Positions 31,406-40,565 of a DNA stretch of 64,000 bases are shown here, piece after piece. The notes under the pieces were generated by a model, which had not been told where the DNA came from, ran no database searches, and worked only from the letters and a program-made list of their open reading frames with translations. The stretch covers positions 3,063,501 through 3,127,500 of the forward strand of contig NZ_CP020370.1 in the NCBI RefSeq assembly GCF_002813775.1. The letters are read 5' to 3'. The position numbers and the translations under genes were made by a program. Source of the stretch: Candidatus Thiodictyon syntrophicum (GTDB taxonomy: Bacteria > Pseudomonadota > Gammaproteobacteria > Chromatiales > Chromatiaceae). Each line of letters starts with the position of its first letter. The stretch's first letter is position 1.

Positions 31406-32278
31406 ATGTCCCAAACCGCCGAGAACTTCTACCTGGCCTTCGCGCAAGGCCGCGAGCCCGATAGCGACGAGCCGGAAATGGAAAGCTCACTGCACTATGA
31501 TCAACTCGCCCTCCTGGTCAGCACCCTGGAGTGGCACTGGCGCGACCGGGACGATTTCTTCATCGGCGCCAACCTGAGCGTCTATTTTCGCCGTGACCAG
31601 TGCGAGCCGCGGGAACTGCGCGGGCCGGATTTTTTCCTGGTGCGGGGGGTGGAGCGCCGCCCGCGGCGCTCTTGGACGGTCTGGCTGGAGGACGGGCGCT
31701 ACCCGGACCTGATCATCGAACTGCTCTCCGACGAGACCGCCCGGTCGGATCGGACCGCCAAGAAGGCGCTGTACGAAGGTGTCTTCCGTACCCCGGAGTA
31801 TTTCTGGTTTTCACCTCAGACCAAGGAACTGGCCGGTTTTCACCTGGTCGATGCGCACTACTATCCCATCGATCAGGATGCGGCGGGTCGTTTGCCGAGC
31901 GTGATCCTGGGGTTGCGACTGGGTGTGGCAGAGGGCCTGTTGCGCTTTTACACCCCCGACGGCGCGCTCATCCCGACGCTGGCGGAATCCGTGGCCCTGG
32001 AACAGGCGCGGGCGGAACAGGAGCGGCTGCGGGCGGACCAGGAGCGGCTGCGGGCGGAACAGGAGCGGCTTCACGCGCAGCAGGAGCGGGCGTGCGCGCA
32101 GCAGGCGCAGGCGCTGGCCGATCAGGCGCAGTGTGACGCGGAACAGGAACGGCTGCGGGCGGAGCAGGAGCGGGACCGCGCTGCGGCCGAACGGCTTCGC
32201 GCGGACGCTCAAAGCAACCGGGCGGACCGCCTGGCAGCGCGTTTGCGCGCGCTGGGCGTCGATCCCGAAGGGGCGTGA
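31406..32278 (+). CDS. Uma2-family (DUF820) putative nuclease with coiled-coil tail
   Basis: 290 residues from ATG 31406. Residues 20-180 carry the PD-(D/E)XK-like Uma2 core: RGPDFFLV (about 72), PDLIIELLSDETARSDRTAKKALYEG (about 97-122) and PEYFWFSPQTKELAGF. From about 205 to 270 the protein turns into a heptad-rich coiled coil built from near-repeats of QERLRAEQERL. Uma2 genes are multiplied in cyanobacteria and some Chromatiaceae, and their biological role is unproven. A second Uma2 gene lies at 59352-59927 without the tail. Confidence 0.85.
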   Translation: MSQTAENFYLAFAQGREPDSDEPEMESSLHYDQLALLVSTLEWHWRDRDDFFIGANLSVYFRRDQCEPRELRGPDFFLVRGVERRPRRSWTVWLEDGRYPDLIIELLSDETARSDRTAKKALYEGVFRTPEYFWFSPQTKELAGFHLVDAHYYPIDQDAAGRLPSVILGLRLGVAEGLLRFYTPDGALIPTLAESVALEQARAEQERLRADQERLRAEQERLHAQQERACAQQAQALADQAQCDAEQERLRAEQERDRAAAERLRADAQSNRADRLAARLRALGVDPEGA

Positions 32279-32294
32279 GCGGGCGCAAGCCTTG

Positions 32295-32744
32295 TCACCG
32301 CCCGGCGTTGGCGTCGAACGCATTGGCCGGCGCCTGCACCCCGTGGTCCGACAGCCACCGCAGATCGAGTGTCCAGGCCACACTCTGCACGTCCGGCAAG
32401 GCCCCGACCAGGTCCATGGCGCGCCGCTGGCTGGCGACCAGGTCCGCCTGGGCCTTGATCATCGCGGGGTCATCCTGGTCCTTGCCGGCCAGTTGCGGGT
32501 AGAGGATCGGGATGAATTGGATGGCCGGGAGGGCGGGCGAGCGGGGGGTCAGGAGGGTCGCGACCCCGTTTTCCAGCGACAGGACCCGGAACTGGTAGGG
32601 ATAATTCGCGACGAGCGGGTCGGCCTCCAGCATCCGGTTGATCTCCCAGACCCGCGGTTGCCAGGTCGAGTGCAGCCACAGGGCGAAGGCGGCCAGTGCG
32701 AAAAGACCCAGTACCATGCTGTAACTACGAGTGAAACGATCCAA
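32295..32744 (-). CDS. Hypothetical membrane-anchored protein
   Basis: 149 residues. The start is taken as TTG 32744 because GGAGGA lies eight bases before it. A single membrane helix (about 9-28, MVLGLFALAAFALWLHS) leaves about 115 residues in the periplasm, predicted alpha/beta, with no cysteines or lipobox. No family recognised. Convergent with the Uma2 gene, whose stop is 16 bases away, and divergent from the PBP1A gene. Confidence 0.7.
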   Translation of the reverse strand: MDRFTRSYSMVLGLFALAAFALWLHSTWQPRVWEINRMLEADPLVANYPYQFRVLSLENGVATLLTPRSPALPAIQFIPILYPQLAGKDQDDPAMIKAQADLVASQRRAMDLVGALPDVQSVAWTLDLRWLSDHGVQAPANAFDANAGR

Positions 32745-33050
32745 GGGCGAAGTCCTCCGGGTGAAAGAAAACGGTGCGGGCAACGCGCCGCGGCCGGCGC
32801 CAAGCGTCAGCGCAAGCTAACGCAGGAACGCGGGCGCTGCATTGAAGATCCGCAGGGGTGGATGAGGTCCCTGGTTATCTCCGGTCCCGGGGGTGGCGCG
32901 GTGCCGTCACCGCGGCGCTCGCCGACGGTTGCGCGAACCGGCGCCGAGGTGCGGGGCTGCTTGGGGGCTGTATGGTGTAAAATCGCGCCTGTTCCGAATG
33001 ACAGTGAGGTTCGCCCCGGCGCCGCGCGCCCCGGGCGGCCGGAGTTGAGT

Positions 33051-35720
33051 GTGCAAGAAGAGACCCGCAGCGAGGCCCCAGGATCGAACGGCACGGTTCC
33101 GTCGCAGTCACCGCCCGTGCGCGGCGTCCCGCGGATTGGGGATGACGCGGACGCGGTGGTGGCGTCCGCCGCCGAGCCGGTTGCCCCGGCCCCCGCACCG
33201 GCGCCTGCGGCCGGACCACCGCAACCGCCGGCGCCCCGCTCCGGGCGGGGTCCGCGTTCGGCCACCGGCTGGTTCCTGCAATACCTGACCGTTCTGGGTG
33301 CGCCCCTGCAATTGCTGACCCTCGCCCTGCTCGGGGCGGCGGCCTTCGTCAACCTGACCCTGCCCGAACTGCCGGACGTGAAGCAGGGCTTGAGTCAGGT
33401 GCAGCTCCAGGAGCCGCTGCGTGTCTATAGCGCCGACGGTGCCCTGATGGCCGAATTCGGCGTGGAGCGGCGCCAGCCCCTTACCTATGCGGAGTTTCCG
33501 CCGCTCCTGATCCAGGCCTTTCTGGCGACCGAGGACAGCCGCTTCTTCGAGCACGGCGGTATCGACGTGGTCGGCATGGGCCGTGCGATCGTCAACTACG
33601 CCTCCACCGGCATCAAGGCCCAGGGCGCCAGTACCATCACCATGCAGGTTACCAGGAACTTCTTCCTGTCTCCGGAGAAGACCTTCAAACGCAAGCTGGC
33701 CGAGGTGCTGCTGAGCCTGCGGGTGGAAAAGACCCTGACCAAGGAGCAGATCCTGGAACTGTACCTGAACCAGATCTTCTTCGGACACCGCGCCTATGGC
33801 GTGGCCGCCGCCTCCACCCTCTATTACGGGAAGGACCTGGCGCAACTCGATGTGGCCGAGATGGCCATGCTCGCCGGGGTGCCGAAAGCCCCGTCGTCCA
33901 GTAACCCGGTCACCAACCCCGAGCGAGCCTTGGAGCGGCGCAATTACATCTTGGGACGGATGCTGGAACTGGGATTCATCGACAAGTCCCGCTATGACAC
34001 TGCCCTGGCGCGGCCCGATGATGCGCGGCTGCATGGCGCCCAGGTCGACCTGGAGGCCGGCTATGTGGCGGAGATGGTGCGTCGGGAGATTGCCGAGTAT
34101 TACGGTGAGCAGGCGGCCAAACAGGGGCTGCGGGTGACCACGACCATCGACTCGCGCCTGCAGACGGCCGCCCAGGACGCGGTGCGTAAGGCCCTACGTC
34201 AATATGAGCGCCGTCACGGTTACCGCGGACCCGAGGCGCGGGTAGACCTGGCGGGTGCCTCCGAGGTCGATATGGACGCCTATCTGGAGGGCGTGCCCCA
34301 GGTGACCGGTCTGGAGGCCGGTCTGGTGACCGGCTTTGCGGACGGGGCGGCCCAGGTCTATTTGGGCGGCGGTCGCCGCGTCACCCTGGGGCTCGGTCAG
34401 GTGAGCTGGGCGCGGGCCTTCAAGAATGCGGGTTGGCGCGGCAATGCCCCGCGACGGGTGGCCGACGTGGTCGCCAAGGGCGATCTGATCCGGGTGCGTC
34501 TGGATCAACAGGGCAAGTGGGAGCTGAGCCCGATCCCGGCGGTGACCGGTGTCCTGGTCACGGTGGCGCCCCGGGATGGTGCGATTCAAGCCATGGTCAG
34601 CGGCTATGCCTACACCGAGAAGAGCCAATTCAACCGGGCGGTGGACATGCGCCGCCAGCCGGGTTCCAGCTTCAAGCCCTTCATCTATGCCGCGGCCCTG
34701 AACCGGGGCTGGACGCCGGTCAGCATCGTGAAGGACGTGGGGATCAGGATCGGGGACTGGCAACCGCAGGATTCCGATCATCGTGAGTTGGGTGCCATCC
34801 CCATGCGCAAGGCCCTGGCCCTCTCGCGCAACCTGGCCGCCATCAATTTATTGCAGAGTGTGGGTGTCGATAATGCCGCCCATTTCATCCGCCGCTTCGG
34901 TTTTGATCTCGATCCCAAGGTGCTCGGGCCCTCCATGGCCTTGGGGACCGCCGAGACCTCACCGGTCAAGATGGCGGAGGGCTATGCGATCTTTGCCAAC
35001 GGCGGTTATCACGTCCTGCCCTACTACATCTCGCGTATCGAGAACGCGAGCGGAGACTTGATCTACCAGGCGGAGCCGCCGCGCGCCTGTGCGGATTGCT
35101 GGTATCGCACCGGGACCGAGAAGCCGGCCCGCACCGCGGGCACCGCCGCGGGTGAAAATCCGGCCGAGCAGGTCATCGATCCGCGCATCGCCTACCAGAT
35201 GACCTCCATGCTGCGCGGCGTCGTCGAATACGGGACCGCCACGCGCGCGCTGCGCCTGGGGCGTAAGGACATCGTCGGCAAGACCGGCACCACCAACGAC
35301 ATCCGCGACTCCTGGTTCTGCGGCTTCCAGGCCGACTTTGTGACCGTCGCCTGGATGGGCTTCGACAACAACGAAAAGCTCGGCCGCGGCGAGGAGGGCG
35401 GGCGGGCGGCGCTCAGTATGTGGACCGACTACATGGAGGACGCCCTGCGGGACAAGCCGGTGGCCAAGTTGGAAGCGCCCCCGGGGATGGTCAAGGTGAA
35501 GGTCGACGGCAGCCGCGGTACCGAGTCCAAGTCCAGCACCGCGCAGACCGAGGAGGTCATGGAGGAATACCGGCTGATGCTGATGGGGCCTGACCCGGAC
35601 CCCGATACCGGGCCGGCGGTGGCGGTCAAGAAAAAGCCGGCAGCCGCCAAGCCGGCAGCCGCCAGTCCTAAAGGGACACCCGCCCGTGCCGCCCCCAAGT
35701 CGGTGGACGACCTGTTCTGA
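33051..35720 (+). CDS. mrcA: Penicillin-binding protein 1A (bifunctional transglycosylase/transpeptidase)
   Basis: 889 residues from GTG 33051 (GGAG six bases upstream). A Pro/Ala-rich cytoplasmic leader (about 1-75) precedes one membrane helix (about 80-105). GT51 domain: ATEDSRFFEHGGID (about 155-168) with the catalytic Glu, then STITMQVTRN. Transpeptidase: SxxK in GSSFKPF (about 538), SRN (about 591) and KTGTTN (about 743) are intact. The tail is Lys/Ala/Pro-rich. It polymerises and cross-links peptidoglycan in the periplasm. An OB-like insert between domains (about 380-430) is typical of class A PBP1A. Confidence 0.95.
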   Translation: MQEETRSEAPGSNGTVPSQSPPVRGVPRIGDDADAVVASAAEPVAPAPAPAPAAGPPQPPAPRSGRGPRSATGWFLQYLTVLGAPLQLLTLALLGAAAFVNLTLPELPDVKQGLSQVQLQEPLRVYSADGALMAEFGVERRQPLTYAEFPPLLIQAFLATEDSRFFEHGGIDVVGMGRAIVNYASTGIKAQGASTITMQVTRNFFLSPEKTFKRKLAEVLLSLRVEKTLTKEQILELYLNQIFFGHRAYGVAAASTLYYGKDLAQLDVAEMAMLAGVPKAPSSSNPVTNPERALERRNYILGRMLELGFIDKSRYDTALARPDDARLHGAQVDLEAGYVAEMVRREIAEYYGEQAAKQGLRVTTTIDSRLQTAAQDAVRKALRQYERRHGYRGPEARVDLAGASEVDMDAYLEGVPQVTGLEAGLVTGFADGAAQVYLGGGRRVTLGLGQVSWARAFKNAGWRGNAPRRVADVVAKGDLIRVRLDQQGKWELSPIPAVTGVLVTVAPRDGAIQAMVSGYAYTEKSQFNRAVDMRRQPGSSFKPFIYAAALNRGWTPVSIVKDVGIRIGDWQPQDSDHRELGAIPMRKALALSRNLAAINLLQSVGVDNAAHFIRRFGFDLDPKVLGPSMALGTAETSPVKMAEGYAIFANGGYHVLPYYISRIENASGDLIYQAEPPRACADCWYRTGTEKPARTAGTAAGENPAEQVIDPRIAYQMTSMLRGVVEYGTATRALRLGRKDIVGKTGTTNDIRDSWFCGFQADFVTVAWMGFDNNEKLGRGEEGGRAALSMWTDYMEDALRDKPVAKLEAPPGMVKVKVDGSRGTESKSSTAQTEEVMEEYRLMLMGPDPDPDTGPAVAVKKKPAAAKPAAASPKGTPARAAPKSVDDLF

Positions 35721-35763
35721 GTACCGCGCGTCGGCCGCCGCTGCGCGCAATCCGGGCCTGTAG

Positions 35764-35780
35764 GGTCCGCTGCGCGGACC
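35764..35780. repeat. GGTCCGC-type palindromic repeat
   Basis: GGTCCGC-TGC-GCGGACC preceded by GTA, in the 116-base gap between convergent mrcA and the lipoprotein gene. Copy of a dispersed palindrome also at 7221, 47735, 52360, 60021 and 60879. It could aid termination for both genes. Confidence 0.7.
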
Positions 35781-35836
35781 ATCGCACTCGCCGTCAACGT
35801 GGCGGCGAGACGAGGGTCGAGCCCGCTGCACCGCGC

Positions 35837-36715
35837 TTAGGCCGGACAGGTCACCGCGACCAGATGGGGGGCCTTCTGGAGCTGCATCAGATCGTCGCGC
35901 AAGGTCGCCAGGCGGTCATTCAAGCGCTTGCGTTGGGCCTGGTCGAGGCTGGCCCCGAGTCGGATCAGGAGTTCCCCCACGCGCTCCTGGAGCTGCTCGC
36001 CGGCGCGTCCCAGGGGCGGCGGCAGGTCCCGATAGTCCACCAGCCAGTCGGTGAGAAAGCGCTGGAGTGTGGCCTCATTCGCCTTGGCGCGCAGGAGCGC
36101 GATCAACTCCCGGCGCTGGTGCGAGCGGTACTCCAGGACCATCACCTCAGTGTCCGGCATCCGCCCGGTTACCTCCGCCACCAGGGCGCGTTGGGCGGCC
36201 GTGAGGGGGCCGGTCCACTCCTCGACCGACTTGACGTACCGGCGGGCGCGTTTGGCCAGTTCCAGGGCGCGATCCCGGTTGCCGGGGCGGGGCAGGTCTT
36301 GCGCGTACTCCACGGCGAAGCGCCGCTCCAGCGCCTGGACCTGCGCCGGTGTCACCCCCGCGAGCAGCGGTGCCGCGGTATCCACCGCGAGCCTGGCATG
36401 GCGTCGGTAGAGGTCGCGAAAGGCGCCGGTGAGGCAGCGCGTGTTGGCGTCGTCGAAACCCGCACGGCTGGCCTGGAGCAGGGTCTCGAAAAATCCTGCG
36501 AGCAGCGGCAATTCCAGTGCCCGATGGGCCGCGAGTGCGGCATCCAGGCGCGGCTCCCAACGCGCCATCTGGTCGCTGTCGAGCTTCAGATAGTCGTCGG
36601 CATAGCGCTTGATGAAGAAGGGCGCGGTGCCGTAGGCGATCTGGAGTTGGCTGCATCCGGGCAGGATCAGCAGAAGCGAGAGCAAGGTCAGAAACAGGGT
36701 GCGGGCTGCGTTCAT
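35837..36715 (-). CDS. DUF6279-like lipoprotein
   Basis: 292 residues. Signal peptide with lipobox LPGCS (Cys at about residue 21), so an outer- or inner-membrane lipoprotein. The start of the mature protein, QLQIAYGTAPFFIKRYADDYLKLDSDQ, matches the DUF6279 pattern (aromatic patch, then D-D-Y-x-x-L-x-x-x-Q). The rest is entirely helical and Arg-rich. Function unknown; relatives are widespread single-copy lipoproteins in gammaproteobacteria. Divergent from the MOSC gene. Confidence 0.8.
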   Translation of the reverse strand: MNAARTLFLTLLSLLLILPGCSQLQIAYGTAPFFIKRYADDYLKLDSDQMARWEPRLDAALAAHRALELPLLAGFFETLLQASRAGFDDANTRCLTGAFRDLYRRHARLAVDTAAPLLAGVTPAQVQALERRFAVEYAQDLPRPGNRDRALELAKRARRYVKSVEEWTGPLTAAQRALVAEVTGRMPDTEVMVLEYRSHQRRELIALLRAKANEATLQRFLTDWLVDYRDLPPPLGRAGEQLQERVGELLIRLGASLDQAQRKRLNDRLATLRDDLMQLQKAPHLVAVTCPA

Positions 36716-36745
36716 GGTTCCGGATGCCTGATAAAGGGGACAATC

Positions 36746-37267
36746 GTGGAGACGCTGGAGTCACTCAAGAGCCAGTTCCCCCGCGCCGGACGGGTCTTAT
36801 GGATCGGCGTGCGGGCCTGCCGCCGCGGCCCGGTCAGTTTGCGGCAGCAGGCCCGCGCCCTGGCTGGTGCCGGACTGGATGGGGACCATTATGGCGGTAG
36901 GAGCGGTGCCCGGGGCATTACCCTGATGCAATCCGAGCATCTGGCCGCGCTCGGCGCGCTGCTCGGCGAACCCCCGCTGGACCCGACGCGGCTGCGGCGC
37001 AATCTGGTCGTCTCCGGGATCAACCTCACGGCGCTGCAGGGGCGGCAGTTCGTCATCGGCGAGGTGCTGCTGCTGGGTACCGGACTCTGCCACCCATGTG
37101 CGCGCATGGAAGAGGTCTTGGGCCCCGGTGGCTACAATGCTATGCGCGGTCATGGCGGGCTCAATGCCCGGGTGCTGCGCGGCGGGCTGATCCGTGTGGG
37201 GGATGCCGTTGCGGTCTGCGCCGCTGCGGATGAGCTATGCGCAGACGATGCCGTCAGCCGCAACTAG
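36746..37267 (+). CDS. MOSC domain protein
   Basis: 173 residues from GTG 36746, with AAAGGGGA five bases upstream. The MOSC pattern is complete: GLDGDHYGG (about 46), TLMQSEHLAAL, LRRNLVVSGINL (about 88-99), GRQFVIGEVLLLGTG and the conserved cysteines in GLCHPCARMEE (about 114). MOSC domains bind the molybdenum cofactor or handle its sulfur in the cytosol. With modE in the same window it hints at Mo-enzyme metabolism, though the genes are 11 kb apart. Confidence 0.9.
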   Translation: METLESLKSQFPRAGRVLWIGVRACRRGPVSLRQQARALAGAGLDGDHYGGRSGARGITLMQSEHLAALGALLGEPPLDPTRLRRNLVVSGINLTALQGRQFVIGEVLLLGTGLCHPCARMEEVLGPGGYNAMRGHGGLNARVLRGGLIRVGDAVAVCAAADELCADDAVSRN

Positions 37268-37579
37268 TACCGCGAAGCGCAATTGCCGACACTCGTCTGG
37301 CGATCGGGTAAGCCGCGGAAATTGGACAGGATTAACAGAATTTTGCAGGATCAACAGAAAAAATGAGGGTGCGACATGCATCAACAAGCCATCCTGTAAA
37401 TCCTGAGAAATCCTGTTAATCCTGTCCACTTGTTAAGCTCAGGGTCGCGCTCGAATGGTATCGGGATCTGCGCTCCACGATACTAGCCGCGCCGCTGGTC
37501 CCGGACCCGGCCGCCGTGCCGCCGGGCACTTCGTGGTCCGCCGCTTTTTCTGGTTTCCCTTGGCCCTCGGCGAGTTGCT
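37268..37579. repeat. Intergenic region with a GGACAGGATTAACAG inverted repeat
   Basis: I see no gene in these 312 bases. 37323-37351 (TGGACAGGATTAACAGAAT...) and 37391-37428 (...ATCCTGTTAATCCTGTCCA) form an imperfect inverted repeat with ATCCTG repeated several times in the right arm. This is a known type of dispersed word in many environmental bacteria (ATCCTGTTAATCCTGTCC). It may terminate the MOSC transcript. Confidence 0.6.
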
Positions 37580-37732
37580 ATGTACATCACCTTTCTTCTG
37601 GGCCTCATTGCCGCCGTCGCGATCCTGCGGGGGTCGCGGGCGACCGGGGCGCTGTTCGCCTTGTTGACGATCGCGGCGATCGGCGGCTTGTTGATTCATC
37701 ATATGACCGATCGGTTGCCGATCGGGCTCTAG
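37580..37732 (+). CDS. Small membrane protein (DUF5993-like) upstream of dsbB homologue
   Basis: A 50-residue frame with two hydrophobic segments (MYITFLLGLIAAVAIL and GALFALLTIAAIGGLLIHH) and an Arg-rich turn. It ends 39 bases before the DsbB-like gene in the same direction. Small two-helix proteins of this size and position next to DsbB-like genes are annotated as DUF5993 in databases, as far as I recall. It might assist the disulfide-generating membrane protein. No strong Shine-Dalgarno. Confidence 0.55.
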   Translation: MYITFLLGLIAAVAILRGSRATGALFALLTIAAIGGLLIHHMTDRLPIGL

Positions 37733-37771
37733 TGTCGCGTCCTCACCCTGAAGGCCATCCCCGGAGCCCCT

Positions 37772-38350
37772 ATGCCTGCCTCGCGCCTCGTTGTCCGGCT
37801 CAATGCGCTCGCCCTGGGTCTGATCTCTCTGGCATTGGTTGCCGCCTTTGCCGATCAGTTGCTTCTCGGTGAACTGCCGTGCCCGCTGTGCCTCCTGCAA
37901 CGGGCGGCCCTGATCGCCGCCGGGTTGGGCTTCCTGCTCAATCTGCGTTTTGGTATCCGCCCGTTGCATTACGGCCTGGCGATTCTGGCGGCCCTGTCGG
38001 GGGCGGCCGCCGCCATGCGGCAGGTCTTGCTGCACATTGCACCGGGTGATCCGGGCTTCGGTCATGCCCTGTTTGGGCTGCACCTCTACACCTGGGCCTT
38101 CATGGCCTTCGTCGGCATCATCTTCGGGATCGCCATCCTGCTCAGTCTGCCGGGCAGCATGGACGGTCAGGCCGCCCCCCGGGAGCGCGGGCGATTCGTC
38201 GGCCTGGTCATCATCCTGTTCGTTGTACTGATTGTCGGTAATCTCGTCTCCACCTTGCTGGAATGTGGTCTGACCCAGTGTCCGGACGATCCCGTGCGCT
38301 ATGAATGGATCGCCGGGATTGCGACTCTGTTGCAGGGCGGCGTCCGGTAA
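37772..38350 (+). CDS. DsbB-like disulfide bond formation protein
   Basis: 192 residues with four or five membrane helices. The first periplasmic loop carries the redox pair CPLC (in GELPCPLCLLQRA, about residues 36-45), as in DsbB. The second pair is probably CGLTQC near residue 166, later than in E. coli DsbB. DsbB enzymes reoxidise DsbA with quinones. The late second pair and extra C-terminal helix place it in a divergent DsbB-like subfamily; no DsbA is nearby. Confidence 0.85.
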   Translation: MPASRLVVRLNALALGLISLALVAAFADQLLLGELPCPLCLLQRAALIAAGLGFLLNLRFGIRPLHYGLAILAALSGAAAAMRQVLLHIAPGDPGFGHALFGLHLYTWAFMAFVGIIFGIAILLSLPGSMDGQAAPRERGRFVGLVIILFVVLIVGNLVSTLLECGLTQCPDDPVRYEWIAGIATLLQGGVR

Positions 38351-38520
38351 CCCTGCGCCACGTTGCCTGGGTTCAGCAATGGACAGGCTTAACAGGAGTT
38401 ACAGCGACTGGGCGGTCGCGGCGAAGGCCTGCTCGGGGGCGGGCGACCGCCGACCACGCCGGCCGGCACCGGTCGGACGCCTAGCTGCCCCGGCCGCGGA
38501 CATCGCGCCATCGTACGAAA

Positions 38521-38532
38521 GATGGTACCATC
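38521..38532. promoter_or_regulatory. 12-bp palindrome upstream of etfB
   Basis: GATGGTACCATC is a perfect palindrome 110 bases before etfB, just after CGTACG. It is in the right place for an operator of the etfB-etfA-acd operon. Twelve-base palindromes occur by chance several times in a window this size, so support is weak. The rest of the 291-base gap 38351-38641 shows nothing else clear. Confidence 0.2.
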
Positions 38533-38641
38533 CCCGCGCCCCGTTTTCCGGGTTGTGCAAGCGCCGCCGCCCGGGTTCATCTTAATCGCCGGGCCGGTCG
38601 CCGGCCGCATTCCCCAATTACTTCAATAGACAAGGCAGAGC

Positions 38642-39532
38642 ATGAGCTACCATTCCATCGTAATGGTCAAACAGGTTCCCGACACGGCCAATATCTCCGG
38701 CCAGGTAATGAAGCCGGACGGTACCGTCAATCGCAGCAAGCTCCCCACGATCTTCAATCCCGAAGACAGGGTGGCGCTGGAACTGGCGCTGCAATTGCGG
38801 GACCGCTACGGCGGCACCGTGCGGGTGCTGACCATGGGGCCGCTGAAGGCCTCAGACCTGCTGCGCGACTGTCTGTATATGGGCGCCGATGAGGCCTTTC
38901 TCGTCAGCGACCGCAAGTTTGCCGGGGCCGACACCCTGGCGACCTCCTATGTGCTGGCAGAGGCGCTGCGTAAGCTAGGCCCCTACGACATCATTTTTGC
39001 CGGCCGCCAGGCGATCGACGGCGACACCGCCCAGGTCGGCCCCCAGACCGCAGAAAAGCTGGGCCTGCCGCAGATCACCTATGCAGAGGCGATCCTCGAG
39101 GCGCAGGGACCCCGGATTACCGTCAAGCGCAAGGTCGATCACGGCTTCGAGATCCTGGAGGGCACGCTGCCCCTGTTGATCACGGTGGTCAAGGACGCCG
39201 CCACGCCGCGTCCCTTCCGGGCCAAGCGGGTCATGGCCTACAAGAATGCCCACACCCTCCTCGAACTGGAAAAAATGACCGAGGGCAATTCATTGCTGTA
39301 TGTGGATCAGCTCAAGGAGGAGTATGTGTCCAAGGGCCTGTTTATCCCCACCCTGACCGCGGACGAGCTCGACGTCGATCTCAGCCGGTGCGGCCTCGGC
39401 GGGTCACCGACCAAGGTCCACAAGATCGAGTCAGTGGTCCTGGGCGGGAGCGCACATGAAACCATACCGGCTACCAGAGACGGCATGTATGCGCTGATCG
39501 ATAAACTGATGGAAGACCACATCTTCGGATAA
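38642..39532 (+). CDS. etfB: Electron transfer flavoprotein beta subunit
   Basis: 296 residues, about 40 longer than mitochondrial-type EtfB. Motifs: VMVKQVPDT at the N terminus, NPEDRVALELALQL (about 40), FAGRQAIDGDTAQVGPQTAEKLGLPQ (about 119-144) and a C-terminal arm reaching the alpha subunit. With EtfA it forms the heterodimer that carries electrons from acyl-CoA dehydrogenase to the quinone pool, or in bifurcating types to ferredoxin. The long form and the dedicated dehydrogenase downstream make a specialised module likely. Confidence 0.92.
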   Translation: MSYHSIVMVKQVPDTANISGQVMKPDGTVNRSKLPTIFNPEDRVALELALQLRDRYGGTVRVLTMGPLKASDLLRDCLYMGADEAFLVSDRKFAGADTLATSYVLAEALRKLGPYDIIFAGRQAIDGDTAQVGPQTAEKLGLPQITYAEAILEAQGPRITVKRKVDHGFEILEGTLPLLITVVKDAATPRPFRAKRVMAYKNAHTLLELEKMTEGNSLLYVDQLKEEYVSKGLFIPTLTADELDVDLSRCGLGGSPTKVHKIESVVLGGSAHETIPATRDGMYALIDKLMEDHIFG

Positions 39533-39538
39533 GCCCCT

Positions 39539-40558
39539 ATGAATGAGAATACACAAAAAGTCTGGGTGTTCATCGAGCAGCGCGACGGTGTGCCGGCCGA
39601 CGTGAGTCTGGAACTGCTGTCCAAGGGCAGAAAGCTGGCGGAAAGCCTGAACGGCGAATTGCAGGCGGTGCTCATCGGCCACGACCTGCAGGCCCTGGCC
39701 GCCGAGACCTTCCGCTACGGTGCCCGCGAGGTCTTGCTGGCGGATCACCCGGAGCTCGCTCATTACAATACCCTGCCCTATAGCCGAATCATGAGCGAAT
39801 TGGTCGATCGGCACCAGCCGCGGATCGTCCTCTTCGGCGGCACCTTCATCGGCCGGGACCTGGCGCCGCGCGTCGCCTCCCATACCCGCAGCGGCTTGAC
39901 CGCGGACTGCACCGATCTCCAGATCGCCGACGTGACCTATCTGCGCAAGGACTACTCCCAACTCCTGTTGCAGATTCGCCCCGCATTCGGCGGCAACATC
40001 ATCGCCACCATCATCTGTCCGGATTCCCCGGTGCAGATGGCCACGGTGCGCGAGGGGGTCATGGAGAAGATACCGCTGGCGCAACCGGTCGACGGGCGCA
40101 TTACCCCGGTCCCCTATTCGCCCAGCGCCGCCGACCAACTGGTGCGCATCATTGCCCGCCATCACGAGGAGAGCAAGGTCAATCTCAAGGCTGCCCCGAT
40201 CATCGTCGCCGGCGGCTACGGGATGGGCAATTGGCAGAACTTCCAGATCCTCTATGAGTTGGCCCGGGTGATCGGCGGCGAGGTCGCGGGTACGCGCGCC
40301 GCGGTCGACGCCGGTTTTATCGACCAGGTGCGCCAGGTGGGACAGACCGGCGTCACGGTGCGGCCAAAGCTCTACATCGCCTGCGGCATTTCGGGGGCGA
40401 TCCAGCACCGGGCCGGCATGTGCGACTCCAACAAGATCATTGCCGTTAATGATGACCCCGACGCGCCGATTTTCGGTGTCTGTCATTACGGAATCGTCGG
40501 CGATGTGATGGAAGTGATTCCGAAGCTCATCGACGCCTACAAGCACAAGTTAAAGTAG
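39539..40558 (+). CDS. etfA: Electron transfer flavoprotein alpha subunit
   Basis: 339 residues, starting 6 bases after etfB. The C-terminal FAD-binding domain is clear: [14 protein letters not shown] (about 222), [17 protein letters not shown] (about 254), and [18 protein letters not shown]...NDDPDAPIF (about 280-315). The N-terminal domain pairs with EtfB. The operon continues 7 bases later into the dehydrogenase. Confidence 0.93.
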   Translation: MNENTQKVWVFIEQRDGVPADVSLELLSKGRKLAESLNGELQAVLIGHDLQALAAETFRYGAREVLLADHPELAHYNTLPYSRIMSELVDRHQPRIVLFGGTFIGRDLAPRVASHTRSGLTADCTDLQIADVTYLRKDYSQLLLQIRPAFGGNIIATIICPDSPVQMATVREGVMEKIPLAQPVDGRITPVPYSPSAADQLVRIIARHHEESKVNLKAAPIIVAGGYGMGNWQNFQILYELARVIGGEVAGTRAAVDAGFIDQVRQVGQTGVTVRPKLYIACGISGAIQHRAGMCDSNKIIAVNDDPDAPIFGVCHYGIVGDVMEVIPKLIDAYKHKLK

Positions 40559-40565
40559 TCGAGCC

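Noticed and set aside
38521-38532. GATGGTACCATC as a fatty-acid regulator operator
   Set aside because: It does not match FadR or PsrA consensus as I know them, and 12-bp palindromes are expected by chance; kept only as a low-confidence site.
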